Source: Methylophaga sp. (GTDB lineage: Bacteria; Pseudomonadota; Gammaproteobacteria; Nitrosococcales; Methylophagaceae). From it: a DNA stretch of 38,148 nt. The stretch's first letter is position 1, and each line of letters starts with the position of its first letter. Location: positions 50,052 through 88,199 of the forward strand of contig NVVW01000001.1 in NCBI GenBank assembly GCA_002733505.1, written 5' to 3'. Below, in pieces: positions 9,795 to 17,712 of this stretch. Under the pieces are notes generated by a model that made no database searches, had not been told where the DNA came from, and was given only the letters and a program-made list of their open reading frames with translations. The position numbers and the translations under genes are program-made.

Positions 9795-10943
9795 TTACTC
9801 AAATAGTTCCGCTAACTGTTGTTCAGGGAAATATTCTTGCAGTGCTTGACGCAATAAATCTATGCCTTCGCCCGTTACAGCCGATAGCCACACACGGATA
9901 ATACGTCCGCTCTCATCACGATCTAAACGCGCAGGGTGATCCTCAAGTTGATCAATTTTATTGCAGACAATTAATTGCGGCACCTCATCTGCGCCAATTT
10001 GATGTAAAACGTCATTTACGTGATAAATTAAATCATCACGTTCAGATGCGCCCGCTTCAACTACATGCAACAATAACGCAGCATCGCGCGTTTCATCTAA
10101 TGTCGAACTAAATGACTCCACTAAGCCATGCGGTAATTTTCTAATGAAACCTACCGTATCCGCCATAATTAAGGCTTGGGTATTTATTAATTTCATCCGC
10201 CTTAAAGTAGGATCTAAGGTCGCAAATAAACGATTATCGGCATACACTTCAGCCGAGGTTAATTTATTAAATAACGTTGATTTACCCATATTAGTGTAAC
10301 CCACCAATGACACCACGGGGATATTGGCACGTTGGCGAGAGCGCCGACCTTGTTCACGTTGCGATTGCACTTTGGCTAAACGTTTTTTAAGCGACTTAAT
10401 GCGTTGACCTAACAAGCGGCGATCGGTTTCTAATTGCGTTTCACCCGGCCCACGCATACCGATACCGCCCTTTTGTCTTTCAAGATGAGTCCAGCCTCGC
10501 ACTAAACGCGTAGACATGTGTTTTAATTGCGCTAACTCGACTTGCAGTTTACCCTCATGTGAACGCGCTCTGCGTGCAAAAATATCAAGAATAAGCCCTG
10601 TTCTTGCCAGTACGCGACATTCGAGCTTTGCTTCGAGGTTACGTTCTTGGCTGGGCGATAACTCATGATTAAAAATAACCAACACCGCATTACTTGCATC
10701 AACGTGCAGCTTGATTTCATCGACTTTGCCGGTGCCCGCAAAAAACTTGGCATCTGGCCGCTGACGTTTACCATGCACAATGGTGGCAATTTCTGCACCT
10801 GTAGATTTCACCAACTCTATAAATTCTTGTTCTGATTCTGCAAAATCAGATACATTAAAATTAAGGTGGACTAAAACAACCGCTTCTTTTGTTTTATTGT
10901 CATCAAAAGCGGCGTTACTGCTGTGGCGTTCAAACAATTCCAT
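9795..10943 (-). CDS. hflX: Ribosome-associated GTPase HflX
   Basis: HflX binds the 50S subunit and splits stalled ribosomes, especially in heat stress. The 382-residue protein has the N-terminal HflX domain, including DAKFFAGTGKVDEIK, and the linker GGIGMRGPGETQLETDRR. The G domain follows, with G1 GYTNMGKS, G3 DTVGF(IRKLPH) and G4 NKID. The G1 loop carries Met where HflX proteins almost always have Ala (GYTNAGKS); the GxxxxGKS consensus is still satisfied. The start codon overlaps the hfq stop by one base (TAATG), indicating translational coupling. The following hflK starts 76 bases downstream. Confidence 0.95.
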   Translation of the reverse strand: MELFERHSSNAAFDDNKTKEAVVLVHLNFNVSDFAESEQEFIELVKSTGAEIATIVHGKRQRPDAKFFAGTGKVDEIKLHVDASNAVLVIFNHELSPSQERNLEAKLECRVLARTGLILDIFARRARSHEGKLQVELAQLKHMSTRLVRGWTHLERQKGGIGMRGPGETQLETDRRLLGQRIKSLKKRLAKVQSQREQGRRSRQRANIPVVSLVGYTNMGKSTLFNKLTSAEVYADNRLFATLDPTLRRMKLINTQALIMADTVGFIRKLPHGLVESFSSTLDETRDAALLLHVVEAGASERDDLIYHVNDVLHQIGADEVPQLIVCNKIDQLEDHPARLDRDESGRIIRVWLSAVTGEGIDLLRQALQEYFPEQQLAELFE

Positions 10944-11179
10944 TAATTATTTGGATCCTCATCCGTGCTAATAGTGACATTGCGCGCTGGCACAATAGTA
11001 GAAATAGCGTGTTTATAGACCATTTGATTGACTGAATTTCTTAGCATAATTGCAAACTGATCAAATGAATCGATTTGTCCTTGTAGCTTAATGCCGTTAA
11101 TTAAATAGATTGATACCGGCACATTTTCACGTCGCAGTGCATTTAGAAATGGATCTTGTAGCGATTGGGATTTTGCCAT
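10943..11179 (-). CDS. hfq: RNA chaperone Hfq
   Basis: Hfq is the hexameric Sm-like chaperone that pairs small RNAs with mRNAs. The 78-residue protein contains the Sm1 segment ([34 protein letters not shown]) and the Sm2 signature as [11 protein letters not shown]. The C-terminal tail is short. A ribosome site (GGAGACT) precedes the ATG. It lies between miaA and hflX as in most gammaproteobacteria, but the gap to miaA is enlarged by the 165-base repeat element, which may separate or alter hfq transcription. Confidence 0.97.
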   Translation of the reverse strand: MAKSQSLQDPFLNALRRENVPVSIYLINGIKLQGQIDSFDQFAIMLRNSVNQMVYKHAISTIVPARNVTISTDEDPNN

Positions 11180-11227
11180 GATAGTCTCCTGTTTTTATTA
11201 TTTTGAGAGAGCTTTAAATACTCTAAA

Positions 11228-11392
11228 CTATACCCGTAATCATTCAATCTGTGAAGATTTAGACCAAAATCTAGAAAGTCAGTGCTGCGTTACAATGCTT
11301 GATAAGGACTAGTCATTACCTGCACATTGCGCCTTGCTCTGACTTCCTATTTTTGCCCTAAATCTTCACACATTGAATGATTACGGGTATAG
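11228..11392. mobile_element. MITE-like element with long inverted arms, between hfq and miaA
   Basis: The arms 11228-11261 and 11359-11392 are 34-base inverted copies with a single mismatch, and weaker complementarity extends inward (around 11264-11295 and 11330-11356). The interior has no coding potential, and the ends are CTATACCCGTAATCATTCAA. The same arm sequence occurs alone at 6313-6343, so this is a dispersed repeat family. The right arm lies within the end of miaA and encodes its last residues. A target duplication is not obvious beyond a possible TA. Confidence 0.8.
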
Positions 11393-12297
11393 ACAGCTTT
11401 CAGTTCTTGCTCAATATAGCTTACCACTTGATCGACCGGTAAACCAGAACCACTATCAAACCAAACACCATCCTGCTGAGCACGCAACCATGTCAACTGC
11501 CGTTTTGCCATTTGCCGTGTTGCAATAATCGCTTTTTCGACTAATGTTTCTTGGTCATATTCACCCGCGAGATAAGCCCAAGCTTGGCGATAACCGACGG
11601 CGCGAATAGCGGGTAAATCAACATGGCAATCTGAACGCTCAAATAAAGCCTTAACTTCGTCAATAAAACCAGCAGACATCATTACTTTATAACGATCAGC
11701 AATGCGCTGGTGCAATATAGCTCTATCTTCAGGGCTAACGATCACTTTTATTACCTTATATGGTAACGTTTGCTCAGTGTCCTTGGTAAGTTCAGTCATA
11801 GAGTGACCGGTGATTTCATACACTTCTAATGCCCGCTGTATGCGTTGCGGATCATTAATATGAATGCGTTTTGCTGAAATAGGATCGACTTTTTCAAGGC
11901 GTGCATGCAAATGAGCCAATCCATATTGTTCAATTTCAGCTGCTAGTTTTGCACGTATTTCAGGATCGGCAGAAGGCAAATCAGCAAGACCTTGTTGCAA
12001 GGCCTTAAAATATAACATAGTGCCACCGACCAATAGTGGGATTTTGCCACGCTTGGTAATATCAGCCATCAAACCTAGCGCATCTTCACGAAAACTGCCG
12101 GCTGAATAACGTTCTGTCGGATCGACAATATCAATTAAATGATGCGGATAATTCTGTAACACTTCAGCATCAGGCTTGGCGGTACCGATATCCATACCGC
12201 GGTAAACCAGCGCTGAATCAACACTGATAATCTCAACTGGAAACCGCTTGGCTATTGCTAATGCTAGATCGGTTTTTCCTGCCGCCGTTGGCCCCAT
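11347..12297 (-). CDS. miaA: tRNA dimethylallyltransferase MiaA (true start unclear)
   Basis: MiaA transfers the dimethylallyl group to A37 of tRNAs reading UNN codons. Diagnostic segments are the P-loop GPTAAGKT (residues 2-9), SVDSALVYRGMDIGTAKP, PHHLIDIVDPTERYSAG, LLVGGTMLYFKAL, and NDPQRIQRALEVYEITG. The first ATG (12297) is placed at the P-loop and has no ribosome site. In-frame codons upstream encode APPILPPALFI, matching the strand that precedes MGPT in homologues, but there is no ATG, GTG or TTG before the stop at 12363. An ATA at 12339 preceded by AGGG, or an ATT at 12321, may be used. The last residues (about YTRNHSMCEDLGQK) come from the repeat element. It follows rho. Confidence 0.93.
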   Translation of the reverse strand: MGPTAAGKTDLALAIAKRFPVEIISVDSALVYRGMDIGTAKPDAEVLQNYPHHLIDIVDPTERYSAGSFREDALGLMADITKRGKIPLLVGGTMLYFKALQQGLADLPSADPEIRAKLAAEIEQYGLAHLHARLEKVDPISAKRIHINDPQRIQRALEVYEITGHSMTELTKDTEQTLPYKVIKVIVSPEDRAILHQRIADRYKVMMSAGFIDEVKALFERSDCHVDLPAIRAVGYRQAWAYLAGEYDQETLVEKAIIATRQMAKRQLTWLRAQQDGVWFDSGSGLPVDQVVSYIEQELKAVYTRNHSMCEDLGQK

Positions 12298-12341
12298 AAT
12301 AAAGAGAGCCGGTGGTAAAATAGGTGGTGCTGTAGCTATTT

Positions 12342-13601
12342 CTAGCCCTGCTTCATCAAATCAAAAAATTCAGCATTGGTTTTAGTCGCTTTCATACGAT
12401 CCATCAAGAACTCCATTGCATCAATAGGATCCATCGGCGCAAGTAATTTACGCAAAATCCAAAGTTTATGTAGATCTTCAGCATCGGTAAGTAATTCTTC
12501 CTTACGTGTGCCAGAACGCGTAACGTTAATGGCAGGGTAAATACGACGATCAGCCAATTTACGTTCAAGTTGTAATTCCATATTACCGGTGCCTTTGAAC
12601 TCTTCAAAGATAACCTCATCCATCCGCGAACCCGTTTCAACTAATGCCGTAGCGATAATGGTTAAGCTACCGCCTTCTTCAATATTACGTGCCGCACCAA
12701 AGAAACGCTTAGGCCGTTGCAATGCATTGGCATCAACACCACCCGTTAATACCTTGCCCGATGAAGGGGCAACCGTATTATAGGCACGGGCAAGACGGGT
12801 AATAGAATCTAGTAGAATAACCACATCACGTTTATGCTCAACCAAACGCTTTGCTTTCTCAATCACCATTTCAGCCACTTGCACGTGGCGCGTTGCCGGC
12901 TCATCAAAGGTGCTAGAAACCACTTCACCTTTAACCGAGCGCTGCATTTCAGTTACTTCTTCTGGTCGTTCATCAATCAACAATACAATCAAATCACTTT
13001 CTGGGTAATTAGTTGCGATTGACTGTGCAATATTTTGCAAAATCATTGTTTTACCTGATTTTGGTGGCGCCACGATTAAAGCTCGTTGGCCTTTACCAAT
13101 CGGCGCGGCCAAATCAATCATTCGTGGTGTAATATCTTCGGTGCTACCGTTACCACGTTCTAAAGTAAAACGTTCATTGGGAAAAAGCGGTGTTAAATTT
13201 TCAAAAGGAACTTTATTTTTTGATTTTTCTGCTGCTTCATAGTTTATTTCTTCAACCTTAATTAAAGCAAAATAGCGTTCACTGTCTTTTGGCGCTCTAA
13301 TTTTTCCAGAAATTGTGTCACCTGTTCGTAAGCTAAACCGGCGGATCTGGCTAGGTGAAACATAAATATCATCAGGCCCAGAGACATACGATGCTTCTGC
13401 TGAACGTAAAAAACCAAAGCCATCTTGCAGCAACTCAAGTACACCTGTAGTTTCTATTTCATCGCCTTGTTTAGCATGATATTTTACGATGGCAAAAATT
13501 AAATCTTGTTTTCGGTTTCGAGCTAAGCCGTCCAGTTTTAATGAAAGAGCAAGCTCCATAAGCTGAGCAGCGGTCTGCTTCTTAAGTTCAGTTAATTGCA
13601 T
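12342..13601 (-). CDS. rho: Transcription termination factor Rho
   Basis: Rho is the hexameric RNA-dependent ATPase that ends transcription at untranslated RNA. The 419 residues equal the E. coli length. The N-terminal helical domain ([18 protein letters not shown]), the cold-shock RNA-binding domain ([15 protein letters not shown]), Walker A (APPKSGKT), Walker B ([16 protein letters not shown]), the Q- and R-loop region ([13 protein letters not shown]) and the C-terminal SGTRKEELL are all present. A ribosome site (TAGGT) precedes the ATG. The stop lies within the region that should encode the MiaA N-terminus, so the two genes are tightly linked. The 295-base upstream gap shows AT-rich promoter-like sequence but no clear leader ORF. 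Confidence 0.98.
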   Translation of the reverse strand: MQLTELKKQTAAQLMELALSLKLDGLARNRKQDLIFAIVKYHAKQGDEIETTGVLELLQDGFGFLRSAEASYVSGPDDIYVSPSQIRRFSLRTGDTISGKIRAPKDSERYFALIKVEEINYEAAEKSKNKVPFENLTPLFPNERFTLERGNGSTEDITPRMIDLAAPIGKGQRALIVAPPKSGKTMILQNIAQSIATNYPESDLIVLLIDERPEEVTEMQRSVKGEVVSSTFDEPATRHVQVAEMVIEKAKRLVEHKRDVVILLDSITRLARAYNTVAPSSGKVLTGGVDANALQRPKRFFGAARNIEEGGSLTIIATALVETGSRMDEVIFEEFKGTGNMELQLERKLADRRIYPAINVTRSGTRKEELLTDAEDLHKLWILRKLLAPMDPIDAMEFLMDRMKATKTNAEFFDLMKQG

Positions 13602-13896
13602 GTATTACCTAGTTTGGAATTTTTATATAATATTAAGAGATATTGTGTGCGTGAAAACGCTTGGAATGGGATTATTGTGGGAGGTGTTTTTGAAAGTTGC
13701 CTGCATCATAACAACTAATTTTAGGGGTGTCTAGTTTTTGAGTATACCTGAAGTATTGGACTTGATAGGTTTACATCCTAACCACCAATCCACTACTTTA
13801 AACCATTATAACTTCTTTATTGAATTTACCTTTGTTATTATCTGAGTTATAACCGTTGGTTTAATCGCATAATAATTCTTACTTATACAAAAAATA
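13602..13896. other. Divergent intergenic region between rho and secreted protein
   Basis: This 295-base non-coding stretch separates divergent genes and must carry promoters for both. AT-rich stretches such as TATTATAT on the rho side (about 13620-13635, reverse strand) resemble -10 elements, but I cannot assign a convincing -35. No hairpin, repeat or RNA gene was recognised. Confidence 0.4.
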
Positions 13897-14358
13897 ATGA
13901 TGAAAAAAATAAGCTATTTAATATTACTCCTTTTACCACTCTCTAGTTGGGCGGCAAAAGATCTTGATCCAAAATTAATTGACCCTGATTGGATAAAGGT
14001 TTCAGAGCAGCTTGCAGCAGCAACTGAAAAGCGATGCGCTGCAATCGAAAACGCTTTTAAAAAACTAGATTGCCGAGGTGAAGTGCGCATAGAATTTAAA
14101 AAACAAGGTGATTATAGGGGCGTGGCAGACTACATTAACAAACACTACCAGCACTTAGACAAACAAGGCTTAAGCACTTTAATTGCTCAGAATAAAGCCT
14201 TGCGTATACGCGCTAGGAATGACAGCGACCTGCCACCCTCCTCAGATTTTGAACCGGGTGAGCTAAATACGCGTATTCTGGATGTGGAGCTAGAGGCTTT
14301 AGAAACACTTTTAAAAAATAAAAGCCCTAAACCTTGTGTAGTGTCCGGGATGAGATAA
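13897..14358 (+). CDS. Hypothetical secreted protein
   Basis: A 153-residue protein of unknown function. Its N-terminus is a typical Sec signal peptide: MMKK, a hydrophobic run ISYLILLLLPLSS, and a likely signal peptidase I site after WAA, leaving a mature protein starting KDLDPKL. The mature part is charged and probably helical, with three cysteines (two in the first third, CAAIENAFKKLDC, one near the C-terminus), so a disulfide in the periplasm is possible. No known family motif was seen. Two consecutive ATG codons offer starts at 13897 or 13900; no good ribosome site precedes either. It diverges from rho and borders the accessory island. Confidence 0.7.
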   Translation: MMKKISYLILLLLPLSSWAAKDLDPKLIDPDWIKVSEQLAAATEKRCAAIENAFKKLDCRGEVRIEFKKQGDYRGVADYINKHYQHLDKQGLSTLIAQNKALRIRARNDSDLPPSSDFEPGELNTRILDVELEALETLLKNKSPKPCVVSGMR

Positions 14359-14416
14359 GCTACTACAATATAACGCTTAGTATATACCCATCAACATTGT
14401 ATGCAATATTGGCTTG

Positions 14417-14710
14417 TCATAAAACATCTTGCCATGCCATTGAAACAATAGCATCTGAGACAGCGGCTTCATAAGTACGCACAGATTCAAGCAATATATC
14501 AACAAATGCCTCAGATGAGCGCGATGTATGATTTACATCACCCACACCAAGGCGTTTAGCAATGCTAGATCGCAGTGATTCACCCTCAATTTTTGCCGTT
14601 GCCAATGTTTCATCGAATAATACTAAGGATTCAAGATCAAGCTGTTTTTCTGGAGCTATTTTGCTGCCAGATCCATTCTTTTTTAGCCATTTCACATGCT
14701 CATGACACAA
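14417..14710 (-). pseudogene. Remnant of a Fic-family protein (N-terminal domain)
   Basis: The 97-residue frame contains FDETLATAKIEGESL, RSSIAKRLG and a segment ending LLESVRTYEAAVSD. These match the N-terminal region of Fic proteins, which carry the inhibitory (S/T)xxxE(G/N) helix (here TAKIEG) followed by vRSSIaRRLG. The usual half-turn between the two segments is missing, the true N-terminus is replaced by unrelated residues, and the frame stops before any HPFxxGNGRxxR core. It is therefore a truncated leftover downstream of hsdR, distinct from the intact Fic gene at 17713. It may mark an earlier, larger version of the restriction locus. Confidence 0.65.
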
Positions 14711-14762
14711 TTACAAGCTACAATCACATCATAAAATGATACGATTAAATTATTTTGCGTAT

Positions 14763-14783
14763 CTGCGGCGGTTTTCGCCGCAG
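14763..14783. terminator. GC-rich hairpin downstream of hsdR
   Basis: A perfect 8-base stem (CTGCGGCG / CGCCGCAG) with a 5-base loop lies 26 bases beyond the end of the hsdR frame on the minus strand. It is followed by AT-rich sequence but no clean U-run, so it could be a weak intrinsic terminator for the hsd operon. A near-identical stem lies at 22124-22144. Confidence 0.45.
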
Positions 14784-15424
14784 AATAAGCAAATGATAAC
14801 CGCCTTATCTAATCCCGATACAAATACTGCTGAAAGCCAACGAATACTTCACGAATTACTTTTGCTGAACCAAACTCAACCGCCGCATCACTAATCGTAT
14901 TATATTTAAGCTCAATCATGCTTTTCATCTTGCCGACAGATAATTCGGTCACACCTTCATCGACATAACGCTTGAGAATAAAATCAATAAACGCTTGCTG
15001 ATGATATTCGGTGTAGTGTTGATTAATCACAGGCTTTGCCTGCTCCACACGTTGCTGGCGTGAGCGTGTCTCAGTAGCATAGGCTACATACGCCAATACA
15101 TCATAGACATCGCTATCTCGCGCATCGACTAACCCTTTCATGCTCTCTAGCTTCTCGCTTATCATAACCTGCTTCTGCCAAGTCATGTAATAACTTATCA
15201 CGCGTGTCAGGGTAGCTCCAAATCTCGCGTAGCTTATCTTCATTTTCAAAAAACTGGGGTAAATCATCAAACATGCGTTCGAGAAATTCTTTAGCAGTAA
15301 TGGGTTTACCCTCTGGGCTCCAATACATCACTGCTGAAATATGTTGAATTTGCCGTGTTTTACCATCGCTGAGCTTAATAACGATTTTCTCAAGCTTATC
15401 GCAGACACAAGGAATACTGTCACA

Positions 15425-15620
15425 TTCAGCACATTTAACCGACTCATAAACACAGGGATCGGCACCACACTTAGGGCAAGTTTCAGACACACAAACACAC
15501 CGATCAGCATGACACGTCGAGCAAAGCTTAGGACAATTACAAGGGCTAAAACCACATGCCCCACATAATTCAGTTCCACAGCTACACGGCACATCATTAC
15601 ATTGTTCACATGGCAACGGT
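15425..15620 (-). other. Five-fold Cys-rich array within HsdR
   Basis: In the middle HsdR segment, after the WDGEPLP that closes the helicase part, five motifs of the form CxxCxxxxCxC follow at spacings of about 11-17 residues: CEQCNDVPCSC, CGACGFSPCNC, CSTCHADRCVC, CPKCGADPCVY and CAECDSIPCVC. The fourth has lost its final Cys. The pattern suggests tandem metal-binding knuckles that expanded by internal duplication. Related EcoEI-type subunits have fewer such cysteines to my knowledge; the count should be compared with homologues. Confidence 0.7.
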
Positions 15621-16446
15621 TCACCATCCCACTCAGGATCAGCAAAATTATAATGCGCTTTGACAAAATCAAATACCGTAAAAAACTCTTTACCATCATA
15701 CATCCGCGTGCCGCGTCCAATGATCTGCTTAAACTCAATCATATTATTACAAGGTCGCATCAACACAATATTACGCACATTGCGCGCATCCACCCCAGTT
15801 GAAAGCTTGCGTGAAGTAGTTAAAATTGTCGGAATGGTTTTCTCATTATCCTGAAATATTTTTAAATCTTTCTCACCCGCCGCACCATCATTCGCCGTCA
15901 CACGCACACAGTAATGGCTATTGGTCGTCCAGCCCTTTTGCACCGCATACTGATTAATAAAATCACGCACCACACCGGCATGCGCCTAGGTGGCACAAAA
16001 GACAAGGGTTTTATCATGGGGGTTAAAGCGATCCATCCAATACTGCACTCGCTTTTGTTCACGGGCAGGAATAGTAATAATGCGGTTAAAATCGCCTTCT
16101 TTATACAATTTACCTGCTTCTGGCTCACCTTTGATCACCACACCATCACCCGGAGTATAGATATATTCATCCATCGTGCCGACTATGGGATACACCTTAA
16201 ACGGCGTTAAAAAGCCATCGTTAATGTCCTGCTTTAAGGTGTAGCTATACACTGGCCCACCAAAATAGCCATAGGTATCGACATTATCTTTACGTTTTGG
16301 GGTCGCGGTTAAACCCAATTGCACCGCAGGGGAAAAGTAATCTAAAATTGCCCGCCAGCTACCCTCATCATTCGCCCCACCACGATGACACTCATCGATA
16401 ATGATAAAATCAAAAAAGTCTTCGGGGTATTCACCAAAGTACCCTT

Positions 16447-16850
16447 CGCCCCCTTCGATCCCTGAGCCTGTCGAAGGGGTCGAAGGGGTCGAAGCCGTTG
16501 AAGCCAGCGCCTGCAACCGCTCAATATCCCCTGCAATCAATGCAAACTTCTTCGCTCTGCTCCATCCCTGAATCTGTTTTTCTCTTGCAAAGGCTTCATC
16601 TATTCTTTCAAAGGTCTCGTAATAAACTAACTTCACAGGTAACCGCTTCTTGGTATGTTCTGCACCTTCTCCCGCATTATGTTGTTCTAGACGATAAACT
16701 AAGTTTCGAGTGCTTCCCGTATAAAAACTATTATCTGCACATTGCAAGATATACATATAACCATTAGCCGCTTCAGTAATCTCGGCTTCGACAAGCTCAG
16801 CCACCGAAGCCGTCGAAGCCGATCCGGTCCCTGAGCCTGCCGAAGGGCCA
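16447..16850 (-). mobile_element. GIY-YIG nuclease element with REP-type ends, inserted in frame in hsdR
   Basis: Two 23-base direct repeats, 16456-16478 and 16825-16847 (21 of 23 identical, core CCCTGAGCCTG), bound the unit. Next to the right copy lies an inverted partial copy (16786-16800 against 16831-16845), forming a hairpin. At the left end, short GTCGAAGGG repeats continue inward. The body encodes a compact GIY-YIG domain resembling YhbQ-type proteins: YMYIL (HsdR residues 313-317), YTGST (325-329), R335, and AREKQIQGWSR with E372. The linkers are translations of the repeats (SVAELVEAE; TPSTPSTGSG). The host frame stays open through both junctions. It is probably a nuclease-carrying REP-like mobile unit; whether the domain acts separately is unknown. 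Confidence 0.8.
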
Positions 16851-17712
16851 GACATAAACGTCTGAAAAATGGTAAAAAACACACTGGCATTCTTAGGCAC
16901 GCGGCCTTTTTTCTTAATCTCACCCGGCTCAATGCGCACAATGGCATCATCACCAAATGGGGCAAAATCATTAACCGCTTGATTGGCTAAAATATTACGA
17001 TCAGCCAAAAACAAGATGCGCGGGAGACGTTTTGCTGTCTCTGGATCTGTTTGTGCGCTTAAACTCCAGCGGCTATAAAATAACTTCCATGCGATTTGAA
17101 AGGCAATGCAGGTTTTACCTGTGCCCGTTGCCAGTGTTAGCAAAATGCGTTGCTGCCCTTGTGCAATTGCTTCCAAGGCATTATTAATGGCATTTTCTTG
17201 ATAATAACGCGGTGTCCAATCGCCTTTGCATTCAAACGAAATCGCCGAAAACCGATCACGCCACACCGCTTTATAATCGGGTGATTGTTTATCTTGTGCA
17301 TCAAACGTCAGTGACCATAAGGCTTGCGGTGACAAATAATCATCCACCAAGCCCTCTTCACCCGTTAGCCTATCAATTTGATAAATCTCATGGCCATTAG
17401 TGGCATACGCCATGCGACACTGCAAACGCTCGGCATAATCTTTGGCTTGGCGCACGCCTTCGGTATAACTTAAACTCTCGCGTTTCGCCTCAACTGCCGC
17501 TAACTTGCGGCCTTTATAGGCCAACACATAATCACTAGCGACCTGAGCGCCACGCTTGCCACCCGTTAAAATACGCCCCGGACAAATCACCTCTCGCCGA
17601 ATAAAGCTCTCTTCAACCTCGCCCCAACCATTAGCTTTTAATTTTGGGTCAATTAACTCCGCACGGGTATCCGCTTCATTACGCATGTTTAGCATCTCTC
17701 TTCATAAATACT

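Larger units (their letters stand above)
14809..17695 (-). pseudogene. hsdR: Type I restriction subunit HsdR (EcoEI-like), disrupted, with GIY-YIG insertion
   Basis: HsdR is the ATP-driven translocase and nuclease subunit of type I restriction enzymes. The first segment has the nuclease residues D55 and E69-A-K71, Walker A ATGTGKT (189-195), DECH (434-437) and GLTATPKR. It ends at an amber codon (15986-15988) in VFCAT*AHAGVVRD, where relatives have Gln. The middle segment continues in the same frame to the motif VI region (IIGRGTRMYDG) and five Cys-rich motifs. A one-base shift near 15151-15160 (AGYDK/EKLESMKG) puts the C-terminal domain in another frame. Residues 284-418 are a foreign GIY-YIG insertion. 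With two lesions, full-length HsdR cannot be made and restriction is probably lost. Confidence 0.9.

Noticed and set aside
15328..15738. 136-residue minus-strand frame inside hsdR and the opposite-strand frames over it
   Set aside because: They are shadows of the Cys-rich coding sequence in other frames and match no family.
15113..15973. Middle and C-terminal hsdR frames read as separate genes
   Set aside because: They continue the HsdR family sequence exactly across an amber codon and a one-base shift, and their apparent starts have no ribosome sites; they are parts of one broken gene.
16447..16850. Intein in HsdR
   Set aside because: No Cys/Ser/Thr splice-junction pattern, no His-Asn at the end and no Hint-type blocks; the insertion contains only a GIY-YIG domain and repeat-derived linkers.
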